Shown: positions 29,899-39,094, counted from the first letter of the stretch. The stretch: 64,000 nt of DNA from Pseudomonas entomophila (GCF_029478665.1 NZ_JARPQB010000003.1:1-64000), one strand, 5' to 3'. Notes: generated by a model not told the origin, from the letters alone. Numbers and translations are program-made.

Positions 29899-31254
29899 AT
29901 GAAACCGATCGCCCTTGTCAATGCGCTCGAACACAACTCGCGCCAGGCCGAACAGACCAGGCGTGAAGCCGAGCAGACGCTGTATGCCCAGCTCGACCAG
30001 GAAGCCCGACTGGAAGACCAGATCACCTCGAAGCTGGGCCAGATCGCCACCCTGCAGCTGAATATCGACCCCGAGCAGGACCTGCAGACACGGCTGTTGT
30101 TCGAGCAGCGGGAGTACGCCCGAGCGAACCTGATCCAGGCAATCGAACGAGTCGAGCAACTGATAGCAGCCCGACTGGACAAACGTCAGCAGGTGCGCAG
30201 TGATCTCGACCAGCTCGATGCCAAGGCACAGCGCCTGCTCGACGAGGACCCCGCTTTCGCCCAACTGCTGGAACAACTGAATGCAAACCGGCAAGCCGAA
30301 CAGCAGTCCGATGCTGGCTACGAGGAAATCCGCAACGAGTGCGCCAACAAGCTGGAGGGCTACAAGAGCAACCCGCTCTACCGTTTTCTCAAGGCCTGTG
30401 GCTATGGCACCGAGCAATACCGACCTTACCCCCTCCAGCGAGCGTTGGACGACTACCTGGCACGCAAGGTCGACTTTCACGCCAACTACGCCAACGAACA
30501 GACCTTGCTGGCCATGTACACGCGCAACGAGACCCAGCGCCAGACCCTCACCCAGACGCGGCAACAATTGCAAGCGCAGCACCAGCAACATCTGGAAAAA
30601 GCCCGTGAAGCAGCTGGCATGCAGGCCTTGCTGGCCGAGGAACAAGCGCTGGAAGTGCTGTTGAACGAGGCCAAGGCCCACGCCAGTTCACTGCATGCTC
30701 AACTGGCCGAATTCAATCAGCAGCGCGATCCCCACCTGTTGCAGATTCGCCAGAGCATCACCGACAGGCTCAGGGCACGCCCCTTGGCCGAGTTGATCAT
30801 CGAGGCAGCCAGGACACCGAACCCGGATGACGACGTGCTGGTAAGCGACCTGCAGTTGCTGCACGCGCGACTACGGGAGATTCAGCAGCCCCTGAAAGGC
30901 CTGCGCGATGAGAGCGACAAACAGCGCCAACGCTATGACCGGGCCAAGACCCTGGAGTACGCGCTGCGCGATGCCCATTACAGCGATCCAAGCCATGAAT
31001 ACCAGCTGCAGCAGCCCATCGAACAAATACTCGACGACTACATGCGCGGCCAGCTGGAACAGTCCGAAGTGCAGCGCTTGTTCGATGAAGGTCGGCAGTT
31101 CGTGTCATCACAACGCCGGGATGACAGCAGGAGCACCAGCCGGGGCAACGACTCGAGCAACTCCCATGGCACCTCTGGCAGTTTCGGTGGAGGCGGTTTC
31201 AGCACCTCCAGCAGTTCCGGCGGTGGTGGTTTCCGCACCACCGACAGTTTCTGA
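29899..31254 (+). CDS. Coiled-coil protein with Gly/Ser-rich tail (paralogue 1)
   Basis: A 451-residue, charged, largely helical protein with no signal peptide or membrane span. Heptad-rich segments cover about residues 10-130 and 205-300. The centre (about 145-220) has a conserved block YEEIRNECANKLEGYKSNP...EQYRPYPLQRALDDYLARKV...NEQTLLAMYTRNETQR that recurs in the gene at 33841, so the two are paralogues. The last 45 residues are a low-complexity Ser/Gly tail (GSFGGGGFSTSSSSGGGGF) ending in Phe, which paralogue 2 lacks. Its genomic position suggests a cytoplasmic partner of the adjacent membrane proteins. Function unknown. Confidence 0.7.
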   Translation: MKPIALVNALEHNSRQAEQTRREAEQTLYAQLDQEARLEDQITSKLGQIATLQLNIDPEQDLQTRLLFEQREYARANLIQAIERVEQLIAARLDKRQQVRSDLDQLDAKAQRLLDEDPAFAQLLEQLNANRQAEQQSDAGYEEIRNECANKLEGYKSNPLYRFLKACGYGTEQYRPYPLQRALDDYLARKVDFHANYANEQTLLAMYTRNETQRQTLTQTRQQLQAQHQQHLEKAREAAGMQALLAEEQALEVLLNEAKAHASSLHAQLAEFNQQRDPHLLQIRQSITDRLRARPLAELIIEAARTPNPDDDVLVSDLQLLHARLREIQQPLKGLRDESDKQRQRYDRAKTLEYALRDAHYSDPSHEYQLQQPIEQILDDYMRGQLEQSEVQRLFDEGRQFVSSQRRDDSRSTSRGNDSSNSHGTSGSFGGGGFSTSSSSGGGGFRTTDSF

Positions 31255-31278
31255 ATCGCGTAACTCAATTGCAGATTT

Positions 31279-31321
31279 CCACTCAGGCAAGGATCACCAT
31301 GAGCCAATACCTCGAACGCGC
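31279..31321 (+). repeat. Duplicated gene-start region (copy of 28589-28631)
   Basis: This is the intact member of the pair. It carries the ribosome-binding site AAGGATCACC and first codons of the TelA-like gene. See 28589-28631 for the diverged second copy in front of the operon. Confidence 0.6.
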
Positions 31322-32441
31322 CCTAGACGGCCTGCGCAAACTCGGCATCACCTTCGGTCAAGCGCCCCAGCCAGCGCCCGTACTGACCCTGCTGGACAAG
31401 GTCGCGCACTACGACAACCAGCGTGTCACCGGCATCGCCGCGGTACTGCAGCAGGCGTCGCTGTTCAACCAGACGGTACGCGAGCAGATCGCCGGGATGG
31501 ATATCTCTCACCGCTACATGGAGATCACCGACAGCTTCACGTCGATTCGTGAAGATGCCGCCGCCATGGCCACATGGATGGACGATGGTCGCCTGGATAC
31601 CCTCGAACGCCTCAAGATGGCATGGATGCGCATGCTACGAGGCTCGATTCCGAGCCGTTTCGAGGACATCCGCAAGCACTACCTCGAGGTGTGCGAGGCC
31701 GCCAGCGACCAGATCACCCGCGAAAACCTGATCCTGGAAGCGTACATGGACTTCCGCCTGGCCATGAAGACTGCCGAGGTCGACGCCCAGCAAGTACTGG
31801 CCATCGCAGGGCAGTCCCTGCAGGAGTGCACCGGAGCCCTGGACACCGCCAACGCTACCGTGGCTGCAGCCGCAAGCGAAGCGCCCGCCCGCGTCGCAGC
31901 ACTGGAGCTGGCGCGTGACGAAGCGGTACGAGCCCTGCAGAACGAAGACAAAAGCTACCAGATCGTCAAGGATATCGCTGACGACCTACGGGTCGGCTAC
32001 AACACCGCCGAGATGGTGTTCGCCCGCATCAGCCAGGTGCATGTAGTCAAAGAGCGTCAGTACCAGCGCATGGTGTCGTTCTTCGCCACCAACGAAGTCG
32101 TGCTCACCAGCCTTGCGGTTTCGTTCACCGCCAACCAAGGCATGGCCGAAGCCACCCATACCCTCAACGCCACAACCGACGGCATCAGCAAGGGCCTCGA
32201 AGCGCTGGGCGAGATCGGCAACCAGCAGCTTGGTGCCGCAGTCAAGGCCAGCTATGGTTCGACCATTCGCGTCGACTCGGTGCGCGCCCTGGCCCAGGCC
32301 ACCCTGGACTTCCAGAACGACATGCAGGGCCTGACCGAAACCTACCGTGCCGAGTCGAGCAAGGCCGCTCTGGAAATCTCCACCGCAGTCGAAGACGCCA
32401 AGCGCGCCTTCGCCGCCTTGCTGACCAAGGCCACGCAATGA
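31299..32441 (+). CDS. TelA-like helical protein
   Basis: A 380-residue, almost entirely helical soluble protein with no cysteines or signal peptide seen. Overall plan and the C-terminal repeats (VVLTSLAVSFTANQGMAEATHTL..., AVEDAKRAFAALLTK) recall TelA/KlaA toxic-anion-resistance proteins, though similarity is weak and only by eye. The ATG at 31299 follows AAGGATCACC, and an in-frame TTG at 31269 has no ribosome-binding site. The stop overlaps the next start (ATGA at 32438-32441), so translation is coupled. It is the only member of the operon without an intact paralogue here, although a remnant of its start lies at 28589. Confidence 0.7.
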   Translation: MSQYLERALDGLRKLGITFGQAPQPAPVLTLLDKVAHYDNQRVTGIAAVLQQASLFNQTVREQIAGMDISHRYMEITDSFTSIREDAAAMATWMDDGRLDTLERLKMAWMRMLRGSIPSRFEDIRKHYLEVCEAASDQITRENLILEAYMDFRLAMKTAEVDAQQVLAIAGQSLQECTGALDTANATVAAAASEAPARVAALELARDEAVRALQNEDKSYQIVKDIADDLRVGYNTAEMVFARISQVHVVKERQYQRMVSFFATNEVVLTSLAVSFTANQGMAEATHTLNATTDGISKGLEALGEIGNQQLGAAVKASYGSTIRVDSVRALAQATLDFQNDMQGLTETYRAESSKAALEISTAVEDAKRAFAALLTKATQ

Positions 32442-33472
32442 GCGACGGCACGCTCAGCGAACAGATGGGGGCCATGGCCCTCGTCGACGAGCTGCGCCTG
32501 CAGCAGCGCCAGGTGCAGGAGCACCTGGACCTGCCGCGGCGCCGCGCGGAAATCGCCGAACGTATTCGTGGCTACTACCAGCGCCAAGGTATCGCTTGCG
32601 ACGACAGCCTGATCGAAAAGGGGGTACGCGAGTTCTTCGCCCGCCGCCTGGTATTCGAGGCGCCACAGCTGCCCTGGTCCCGCAGGCTAATGGCCGGGGT
32701 GCTCCTGCGCCGCCGCCTGCTGGCCTGGGGAGGGCTGGCTTGGGTGGCCCTGCTGGGCGGTGCCCTGTTGGCGGCGAACCCGCGCCAACCCGTGGCGCTC
32801 TCCCGACCGGCCGAGGCCAGCGTCCCAGCCGACAAGGGCCTGGGGGTGCCGGCGCCCCTCTGGACAACGGAAGCGGACCGAGCGGCGCACCAGGCACGCC
32901 TGAGCCAATACACTCAGCTGATGGCCCGACTGGAAGCCATGCCGCTGCCGGAAGACGTGCGCGCCAAGCTGCTGCCGTTCGCCCGCTCCACCGGCGCGCT
33001 GGTGGCCGACCACGGGCCGGCCAAAGCTATTCAAGCCTTGCGCGAGCTGCAGGTGTACACCGACTACACCGAAGCGCAGCTGCAACTGCGCATCCCCGAC
33101 GGCGCCGGACAGATATCCGGTTACGAACGCTGCCGCAAGACTTCGCCGTGCCAGCCAGGCAGCGAGGATGGCAAGGCATGGTTCCTGGCGTTCCAGGCAC
33201 ACGACCCGCAGGGCAAGCTGGTCACGATGCCGCTCGCCAACGGCCACACCGGAGCAATCGCACTCGCCGACACCCTCGGTGTGCAGGTCACCCACGCGCA
33301 GTACCTGAAAGCTCAGCAGGCCAAGCAGACCAAGGGCCGCATCGACAACCCGGTCATCGGCCGCAAGGATGCCTACAACCTGAGCCGGCACTTCGATGAT
33401 CGCGTCTTCGCCGGCAGCAGCTTCGACAATCCGGCCGACACCAGCCAACCTAATGTCTCCGCCAGCTTCTGA
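32438..33472 (+). CDS. DUF6384-like single-span membrane protein (paralogue 2)
   Basis: A 344-residue paralogue of the gene at 28662. The N-terminal domain is closely similar (EQMGAMALVDELRLQQRQVQ, HLDLPRRRAEIAERIRGYYQ, FFARRLVFEAP). One hydrophobic helix follows at about 90-112 (LLAWGGLAWVALLGGALLAA). The linker is shorter than in paralogue 1 and lacks its long coiled coil. The C-terminal domain keeps the cysteine pair (YERCRKTSPCQPGS), GKAWFLAFQAHDPQGK, DTLGVQV and VIGRKDAYNLSRHFDD. The start overlaps the TelA-like gene by 4 bp. Function unknown; family name as for paralogue 1. Confidence 0.7.
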   Translation: MSDGTLSEQMGAMALVDELRLQQRQVQEHLDLPRRRAEIAERIRGYYQRQGIACDDSLIEKGVREFFARRLVFEAPQLPWSRRLMAGVLLRRRLLAWGGLAWVALLGGALLAANPRQPVALSRPAEASVPADKGLGVPAPLWTTEADRAAHQARLSQYTQLMARLEAMPLPEDVRAKLLPFARSTGALVADHGPAKAIQALRELQVYTDYTEAQLQLRIPDGAGQISGYERCRKTSPCQPGSEDGKAWFLAFQAHDPQGKLVTMPLANGHTGAIALADTLGVQVTHAQYLKAQQAKQTKGRIDNPVIGRKDAYNLSRHFDDRVFAGSSFDNPADTSQPNVSASF

Positions 33473-33482
33473 TGACCCGCCG

Positions 33483-33833
33483 ATGACCATCTCACTTTCC
33501 GAACAAATGGGGGCCATGGCCCTGGTCAACGAGTTGCGCCACCAGGAACTCGCACTGCAAGAGCACCTGGACCTGCCGAAGCAGCGCAGCGAAGTGAGCG
33601 AACGCATACGCAACTATTACCAGCGCAACGGCATCCGTCATGAACAGACGCATATCGACCAGGGCGTACGGGCATTCTTCGCCCAACGCCTGGTCTTCGA
33701 TGCCCCGCCGCTGAGCAGGTGGGAGCGCTTGCTGGTGCGCCTGGCCCTGTCGCCCTCGCTGCTGATCCCGCCAACTGCGGCCTTGCTGGCTGTCGGCGCC
33801 CTGAGCTGGGCACTGCTTGCTGGTTGGATTTGA
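33483..33833 (+). CDS. Short DUF6384-like protein: N-terminal domain plus one membrane helix
   Basis: A 116-residue third paralogue. Residues 1-75 match the shared N-terminal domain (EQMGAMALVNELRHQELALQ, HLDLPKQRSEVSERIRNYYQ, FFAQRLVFDAPPL) and residues about 92-114 are a membrane helix (PTAALLAVGALSWALLAGWI). It then stops, with no C-terminal periplasmic domain. It may be a natural short partner that pairs with the long forms through the common domain, or a truncated duplicate. Intact reading frame and tight spacing (10 bp after the previous stop, 7 bp before the next start) favour a functional gene. Confidence 0.65.
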   Translation: MTISLSEQMGAMALVNELRHQELALQEHLDLPKQRSEVSERIRNYYQRNGIRHEQTHIDQGVRAFFAQRLVFDAPPLSRWERLLVRLALSPSLLIPPTAALLAVGALSWALLAGWI

Positions 33834-33840
33834 CCAAGCC

Positions 33841-35073
33841 ATGACACCCGATACCTTGCTCATCGCGATTGACAGCTACACCCGAAGCACACTGCTGGCG
33901 CTGCGTGAAGCCGAAGAAGACTTGCGTGAGACCATTGCCCGCGAGGTCAGGCTTGAGTGCCTGATGGCTGAGAAACTCAGTGAACTTGCCAGTTTCCAAC
34001 TGGAACACGGCCCAGAGCTTGATCCTGAAACCCGACAACTGCTGGCCGAGCGCGAAAGCGCACAAACCGAGCTGCGCGACCACATCGATCGCCTGCAGCG
34101 TCTGATCGAGGCACGCCTGGAGACTCAGCGCCATCTGCAAACACGCATCGGCACACTTGAAACCCAGGCACGTACCCAGCTTGAGAAAGACCCGGCATAC
34201 CTGAGCCTGACCGCGCACATTCGCCGAGCGCTGGACAACGAGCCGCAAGCCGAACTGGCTTATGCGGATATCCGAGACGAGTGCAGGGCAAAGCTGATAG
34301 CGTACTGGAACAACCCCATCTTCCGCGCCCTGGTACTAAGGGACTATGCAACCGAGCGCTACAGACCACGCTTACTGCGTACCTGGCTCGATGACTTCCT
34401 CGCCCGCAAGGTGAATTTCCAGGTGAACCTGGCCAACGAGCGGATGCTCCAGGCAATGCTCGACCGCAATGAAGCGCAAAGGGAACAGCGCATGCGCGAC
34501 AGGGAGCGAATGGGGCGTGAACACCAGGCGTATCTGGACGAGGCGTACCATCGGCTGGGCTTGCCGGCGCTCTGGGCACAGGACGACGCCCTCGATCACG
34601 AACTGTTCGAGGCGAAGGCCGAAATCGATGCCTGGCACCTGCAACTGAGCACCTTCAGCCAAGGGCTGGACCGCAACCTGCAACGTATTCGCGAGCAGCT
34701 CACTGCGAAACTCAAGACCCGCCCGCTTGCGCAACTCATGCAGCATGCCGCCGCTACACCGAATGAGACCGATGATGCGTTGGTGAGTGAGCTGCTGGGC
34801 TTGCACCCACGCCTGCGTGCACAGCAGGAGGCCCACGCCAGGCTGCTGCAGGTGCGTGACCGAGCGAGCCTCGACCATGAGCGCGCCCTGGCACTGGATC
34901 GTGCCTTGCGCAACGATTTTTTCCAGGATCGCAACAGCCGCTACATTGTCCCTCGCCCGATCAGGCAGGTCATCGAAGCCTACCAGCGAGGCGACATGGA
35001 CCTGTGGGCGATCAGGACCCTGCTTACCAGCGCACGGACCCTGATCGACCCCGACAGCCCTGGCAACGGCTGA
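33841..35073 (+). CDS. Coiled-coil protein (paralogue 2)
   Basis: A 410-residue, helical, charged soluble protein, paralogous to the product at 29899. The shared central block reads YADIRDECRAKLIAYWNNP, RYRPRLLRTWLDDFLARKV and NERMLQAMLDRNEAQRE. Coiled-coil segments flank it, and the C-terminal part (RALRNDFFQDRNSRYIVPRP, VIEAYQRGDMDLWAIRTLL) also aligns with paralogue 1. The Gly/Ser tail is absent. The ATG at 33841 follows the short membrane-protein gene by 7 bp. It is the last gene of the operon and converges on eda. Function unknown. Confidence 0.7.
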   Translation: MTPDTLLIAIDSYTRSTLLALREAEEDLRETIAREVRLECLMAEKLSELASFQLEHGPELDPETRQLLAERESAQTELRDHIDRLQRLIEARLETQRHLQTRIGTLETQARTQLEKDPAYLSLTAHIRRALDNEPQAELAYADIRDECRAKLIAYWNNPIFRALVLRDYATERYRPRLLRTWLDDFLARKVNFQVNLANERMLQAMLDRNEAQREQRMRDRERMGREHQAYLDEAYHRLGLPALWAQDDALDHELFEAKAEIDAWHLQLSTFSQGLDRNLQRIREQLTAKLKTRPLAQLMQHAAATPNETDDALVSELLGLHPRLRAQQEAHARLLQVRDRASLDHERALALDRALRNDFFQDRNSRYIVPRPIRQVIEAYQRGDMDLWAIRTLLTSARTLIDPDSPGNG

Positions 35074-35100
35074 ACAATTGTCGGCTTAAATGTCTCAGGC

Positions 35101-35128
35101 AAAAAAAGGGGCGCCGACCAAGCGCCCC
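35101..35128 (-). terminator. Terminator of the zwf-pgl-eda operon
   Basis: Read on the minus strand, GGGGCGC, a 7-base loop, GCGCCCC and seven T residues follow the eda stop by about 30 bp. The hairpin is symmetric and could also stop transcripts of the accessory operon on the plus strand, though without a T-tract there. Confidence 0.85.
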
Positions 35129-35157
35129 ACAAGCCGTGTAGCACACAACGAAATCTG

Positions 35158-35832
35158 TCAGTCCAGCAACGCCATCGCCTCGGCGCTGCACGCTTCGATC
35201 CGCGCCCAGTCGCCGTTCTTTATCCAGCTGCTGTCGAGCATCCAAGTCCCCCCCACGCACATCACGTTGGGCAGCGCCATGTAATTACGCACGTTGGCCG
35301 GGTTCACCCCGCCGGTCGGGCAGAAGCGAATGTCGCCGAACGGGCCGGCGAACGCCTTGATCGCCGCCACGCCACCACTGATTTCGGCCGGGAACAGCTT
35401 GAAGCGACGGTAACCAAGGGCGTAGCCCATCATGATCTCGGACGGCGTGCTGATGCCGGGCAGCAGCGGAATATCGCTTTCCACACCGGCCTCGAGGATG
35501 TCCTGGGTGATGCCCGGGGTGACGACGAACTGCGCGCCCGCCGCCTCGACCGCAGCAAACATGCCGCGATCGAGCACGGTACCGGCGCCGACACACAGCT
35601 CCGGGCGCTGCTCGCGCAGTACCTGGATGGCCTTCAGGCCATGCTGCGAGCGCAGGGTCACTTCCAGGGTGCGGATGCCGCCAGCGGCCAGGGCGTCGGC
35701 CAGGGGCAGGATGTCCTCCTCACGGGCGATGGTGATCACCGGCAGGATGCGCGCCTGGTCGCAGATCGCGTCGATCCGCGCGGCTTTGTCGGCCATCGAG
35801 AGCAAAGGCTGTGGGCGTTCAAGGGTGGTCAT
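35158..35832 (-). CDS. eda: 2-keto-3-deoxy-6-phosphogluconate aldolase
   Basis: A 224-residue class I aldolase that splits KDPG to pyruvate and glyceraldehyde-3-phosphate, the last Entner-Doudoroff step. The catalytic Glu lies in VITIAREEDILPLA and the Schiff-base Lys in RRFKLFPAEISGG; GICTP-type loops appear as LPGISTPSEIM and FCPTGGVNP. The ATG at 35830-35832 gives the normal length; an in-frame ATG at 35857-35859 would add nine residues. It is the last gene of zwf-pgl-eda. In P. putida KT2440, as I recall, eda is next to leuA, whereas here the six-gene operon intervenes. Confidence 0.95.
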   Translation of the reverse strand: MTTLERPQPLLSMADKAARIDAICDQARILPVITIAREEDILPLADALAAGGIRTLEVTLRSQHGLKAIQVLREQRPELCVGAGTVLDRGMFAAVEAAGAQFVVTPGITQDILEAGVESDIPLLPGISTPSEIMMGYALGYRRFKLFPAEISGGVAAIKAFAGPFGDIRFCPTGGVNPANVRNYMALPNVMCVGGTWMLDSSWIKNGDWARIEACSAEAMALLD

Positions 35833-35849
35833 GACAGTAGATCCTTGGC

Positions 35850-36563
35850 TCATGGGCACCAGTAGATGTCCAGGGGGTCGTGAAGAAAGGCGCGAATCGG
35901 CATTTCGGTGGGGTCTTCGGCCGCCAAGGCGGCACGCAGGGTGGCAAGCTTGCCCTCGCCTTGCACGGACAGGGCGGTGAACCCGGCACTGGCCAACAGC
36001 GCGCGGGTCATGCTCAGGCGCTGGTGCGGCACGCTGGGCGCCAGCATGGCCAGGCAGCGACGCTCACCGACCTTGGCCAGGCCCTGGCGCAGGTTGGGGC
36101 TGGCCGGGAACAACGACGCCGTGTGGCCATCGTCACCCATGCCCAGTACCAGCACATCGATAGGCGGCAGGTCGACCAGCAACTGGTCAGTGTGCTCGGC
36201 GGCAGCCTCCAGGGTCGCGGCCGGCTGGTACAGGCCCACGAAGCGCGCCTTGGCCGCCGCGCCCTTGAACAGATGGCGCGCCAGCAGGCCGGCGTTGCTG
36301 TCCTGGTGTTCCACCGGTACCCAGCGCTCATCGGCCAGGCTCACGGTCACTTTCGACCAGTCCAGCACCTCGCCGGCCAGCTTCTCGAGAAACGGCACGG
36401 GGCTGCGGCCACCGGACAGCACCACGCAGGCCTGGCCTTTGCTGGCGATGGCCTGGCGCAAGCGCTCGGCCACATCATGGGCCAGGGTCGCCGCCAGGGT
36501 TTTCGCATCAGCCAGCTGATGCGCCTTCACCGTCGCCGGCAGTTGCAGTTCAGATATCGCCAT
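35850..36563 (-). CDS. pgl: 6-phosphogluconolactonase
   Basis: A 237-residue enzyme that hydrolyses 6-phosphogluconolactone between Zwf and Edd. Family signatures are [37 protein letters not shown] and [15 protein letters not shown]. The ATG at 36561-36563 (MAISELQL) overlaps the end of zwf by 14 bp; an in-frame ATG 15 bp earlier is also possible. Operon position between zwf and eda fits pathway order. Confidence 0.93.
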   Translation of the reverse strand: MAISELQLPATVKAHQLADAKTLAATLAHDVAERLRQAIASKGQACVVLSGGRSPVPFLEKLAGEVLDWSKVTVSLADERWVPVEHQDSNAGLLARHLFKGAAAKARFVGLYQPAATLEAAAEHTDQLLVDLPPIDVLVLGMGDDGHTASLFPASPNLRQGLAKVGERRCLAMLAPSVPHQRLSMTRALLASAGFTALSVQGEGKLATLRAALAAEDPTEMPIRAFLHDPLDIYWCP

Positions 36564-38019
36564 ACCAGGCCCTCCCATCGCGTGTGATCAGTGCAATCGA
36601 ACTCATCGGCCCCCAGGAACCCGCCGCGTAGGGCTTGGGCGCATCACCGCTGGCTTTCCAGCCGGCGATCAGCTGGTCGCACCACTTCCAGGCGTATTCG
36701 ATCTCATCCTTGCGCACGAACAAGTTCTGGTTACCGCGCATCACCTCCAGCAGCAGGCGCTCGTAGGCGTCGGGAATCCGCGCGCTGCGCCAGGTGTCGG
36801 AGAAATTCAGTTGCAGCGGGCCGCTGCGCAGTTGCATGCCCTTGTCCAGGCCCTGCTCCTTGGTCATCACCCGCAACGAGATGCCTTCATCCGGTTGCAG
36901 GCGGATGATCAGCTTGTTGCCGATCTGCAGGCGCTGCTCCGGGGCGAAGATGTAGTGCGGGGTTTCCTTGAAGTGGATGACGATCTGCGACAGCTTCTGC
37001 GGCATGCGCTTGCCGGTGCGCAGGTAGAACGGCACGCCCGACCAGCGCCAGTTGCGGATGTCGGCGCGCAGGGCGACGAAGGTCTCGGTGTCGCTCTGGG
37101 CGTTGGCGTTGTCTTCTTCCAGGTAGCCCGGCACCGGCTTGCCGTCGCTGTAGCCGGCGATGTACTGGCCGCGCACCACGCGGGTGCTCAGCCCCTCGCC
37201 GGTGATCGGCGCCAGCGCCTTGAGCACCTTGACCTTCTCGTCACGGATGCTGTCGGCCGACAGGTCGCTGGGCGGGTCCATGGCGATCAGGCAGAGCAGT
37301 TGCAGCAGGTGGTTCTGGATCATGTCGCGCAGTTGGCCGGCCTTGTCGAAGTAGCCCCAACGGCCTTCGATGCCGACCTTCTCGGCGACGGTGATCTCCA
37401 CGTGGGAGATGGAATTCTGGTTCCACTGGGTTTCGAACAGGCTGTTGGCGAAACGCAGGGCGATCAGGTTCTGGACCGTCTCTTTACCGAGGTAGTGGTC
37501 GATACGGTAGACACGGTTCTCCGGGAAGAAGCGCGCCACCGCGTCGTTGACCCGGCGCGACGATTCCAGGTCGTGACCGATGGGTTTTTCCAGCACCACC
37601 CGGGTGCGCCCGGCAAGGCCGGCCTTGTCGAGGTTTTCGCAGATGGCGCCATAGACCGCTGCCGCCGTGGCGAAGTAGGCGATCAACGGCAGCTCGGCTG
37701 GCGCCTGCTCGGCCAGGGCCTGGTAGCCCTCGGGCTGGACGAAATCCAGATGCTGGTAGGTCAGGCGCCCGAGAAAGCGTTCAAGCGCAACAGCGTCGAT
37801 TTCCGCCGCGGGCACGTGGCGGCGCAAATGCGCCTCGATGGTGCCCAGGTGCTCCAGCGCGGTGCCCGGCTCGCGGGCCAAGGCCAGCAGGCGGGTGTCC
37901 GGGTGCAGGAGGTCGGCGCAGTCGAGCTGGTAGAGCGCGGGAAACAGCTTGCGCAATGCCAGGTCGCCGAGGGCGCCGAAGAGGGCAAAGGTGCAAGGTT
38001 CGACACTGATCGCAGCCAT
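36550..38019 (-). CDS. zwf: Glucose-6-phosphate 1-dehydrogenase
   Basis: A 489-residue enzyme that oxidises glucose-6-phosphate to 6-phosphogluconolactone. The dinucleotide-binding start is [20 protein letters not shown] (GALGDLA in place of the more usual GASGDLA). The substrate-binding and catalytic motif [13 protein letters not shown] is intact. The ATG at 38017-38019 gives standard length; an upstream in-frame ATG at 38064 lacks family sequence. It is first gene of zwf-pgl-eda, divergent from hexR across 202 bp that hold a HexR-like site. Confidence 0.96.
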   Translation of the reverse strand: MAAISVEPCTFALFGALGDLALRKLFPALYQLDCADLLHPDTRLLALAREPGTALEHLGTIEAHLRRHVPAAEIDAVALERFLGRLTYQHLDFVQPEGYQALAEQAPAELPLIAYFATAAAVYGAICENLDKAGLAGRTRVVLEKPIGHDLESSRRVNDAVARFFPENRVYRIDHYLGKETVQNLIALRFANSLFETQWNQNSISHVEITVAEKVGIEGRWGYFDKAGQLRDMIQNHLLQLLCLIAMDPPSDLSADSIRDEKVKVLKALAPITGEGLSTRVVRGQYIAGYSDGKPVPGYLEEDNANAQSDTETFVALRADIRNWRWSGVPFYLRTGKRMPQKLSQIVIHFKETPHYIFAPEQRLQIGNKLIIRLQPDEGISLRVMTKEQGLDKGMQLRSGPLQLNFSDTWRSARIPDAYERLLLEVMRGNQNLFVRKDEIEYAWKWCDQLIAGWKASGDAPKPYAAGSWGPMSSIALITRDGRAWYGDI

Positions 38020-38084
38020 GATGTTGGTTCTTTTATAAAGTTGAGCTAGGAATACCGCTTTCAACCCTGCTTTTCAAGGGCTAA

Positions 38085-38100
38085 TGTAGTAAAAACCACA
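38085..38100. promoter_or_regulatory. HexR-like operator between zwf and hexR
   Basis: TGTAGT (38085-38090) and ACCACA (38095-38100) form an imperfect inverted repeat (5 of 6 pairs), reading TTGTGGTTTTTACTACA on the minus strand. HexR of P. putida is known to bind TTGT-N7/8-ACAA-type sites in the zwf promoter and respond to KDPG. The right half deviates from ACAA. Confidence 0.5.
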
Positions 38101-38221
38101 ACATTAAACACATCCTTTACAGACAAGTGGTGTGACAACCCCACCGCCAGTAGGATACACAACACTGCAAAAAGCCTGCTGTCGCGCCAGCCGGCTGTCT
38201 CTGAGCCCCCAAGGACACACC

Positions 38222-39094
38222 ATGGACCGCGTGCGAAACCTCCTGGAACAGATCCAGGGCCGCCTGGACGAGCTGAACAAGGCTGAACGCAAAGTCGCCG
38301 AAGTCATCCTGCTCAACCCGCAACAAGCCACCCGCTTCAGCATCGCCGCCCTGGCCCAGGCGGCCAAGGTCAGCGAACCGACGGTCAACCGCTTCTGCCG
38401 CTCGTTCGGTGTCAGCGGCTACCCGGAGCTCAAGCTGCAACTGGCCCAGAGCCTGGCCAGCGGCGCCGCCTACGTCAGCCGGGCGGTGGAGGCCGACGAC
38501 GACCCGGCCGCCTACACCCAGAAAATCTTCGGCAGCGCCATCGCCTCGCTGGACAGCGCCTGCCAGGCGCTCGACCCGCAGCAGGTCAGCCGCGCCGTGG
38601 ACATGATGATCCAGGCCCGGCAGATCCATTTCTTCGGCCTGGGGGCCTCCGCCCCGGTGGCCCTCGATGCGCAACACAAGTTCTTCCGCTTCAACCTCGC
38701 CGTGTCGGCCCACGCCGACGTGCTGATGCAACGCATGCTGGCCTCGGTGGCGCACACCGGTGACCTGTTCGTGATCATCTCCTACACCGGGCGCACCCGC
38801 GAACTGGTCGAGGTAGCGCGCCTGGCCCGGGAAAACGGCGCCTCGGTGCTGGGCCTGACCGCCGCCGGCTCGCCGCTGGCCCAGGCCTGCAGCCTGAGCC
38901 TGCACATCCCGCTGCCGGAGGACACCGACATCTATATGCCGATGACCTCGCGGATCATCCAGCTCACCGTGCTCGACGTACTCGCCACCGGCATGACCCT
39001 GCGCCGCGGCGTGGACTTCCAGCCGCACCTGCGCAAGATCAAGGAAAGCCTCAACGCCAGCCGCTACCCGATCGAGGACGACGACCTCAGCTGA
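38222..39094 (+). CDS. hexR: HexR, RpiR-family repressor of glucose metabolism
   Basis: A 290-residue regulator with an N-terminal RpiR helix-turn-helix (residues about 1-77: [40 protein letters not shown]) and a C-terminal SIS domain (about 125-260: [36 protein letters not shown]) that binds KDPG. By family knowledge it represses zwf-pgl-eda, edd-glk-gltR-gtrS and gap. Matching sites are visible in the edd/gap gap and weakly before zwf. The ATG at 38222 follows CAAGGACACACC. Its 3' end overlaps the convergent mutarotase gene by 8 bp. Confidence 0.95.
   Translation: MDRVRNLLEQIQGRLDELNKAERKVAEVILLNPQQATRFSIAALAQAAKVSEPTVNRFCRSFGVSGYPELKLQLAQSLASGAAYVSRAVEADDDPAAYTQKIFGSAIASLDSACQALDPQQVSRAVDMMIQARQIHFFGLGASAPVALDAQHKFFRFNLAVSAHADVLMQRMLASVAHTGDLFVIISYTGRTRELVEVARLARENGASVLGLTAAGSPLAQACSLSLHIPLPEDTDIYMPMTSRIIQLTVLDVLATGMTLRRGVDFQPHLRKIKESLNASRYPIEDDDLS

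Noticed and set aside
31299..32441. Naming the helical protein as a tellurite resistance protein TelA
   Set aside because: Similarity is by general plan and a few stretches only; no Ter or Kla genes are adjacent, so only TelA-like is justified.
28569..35073. The six-gene operon as a prophage or integrative element
   Set aside because: No integrase, tRNA target, phage structural gene or flanking direct repeat was seen; only gene content and position suggest an accessory origin.
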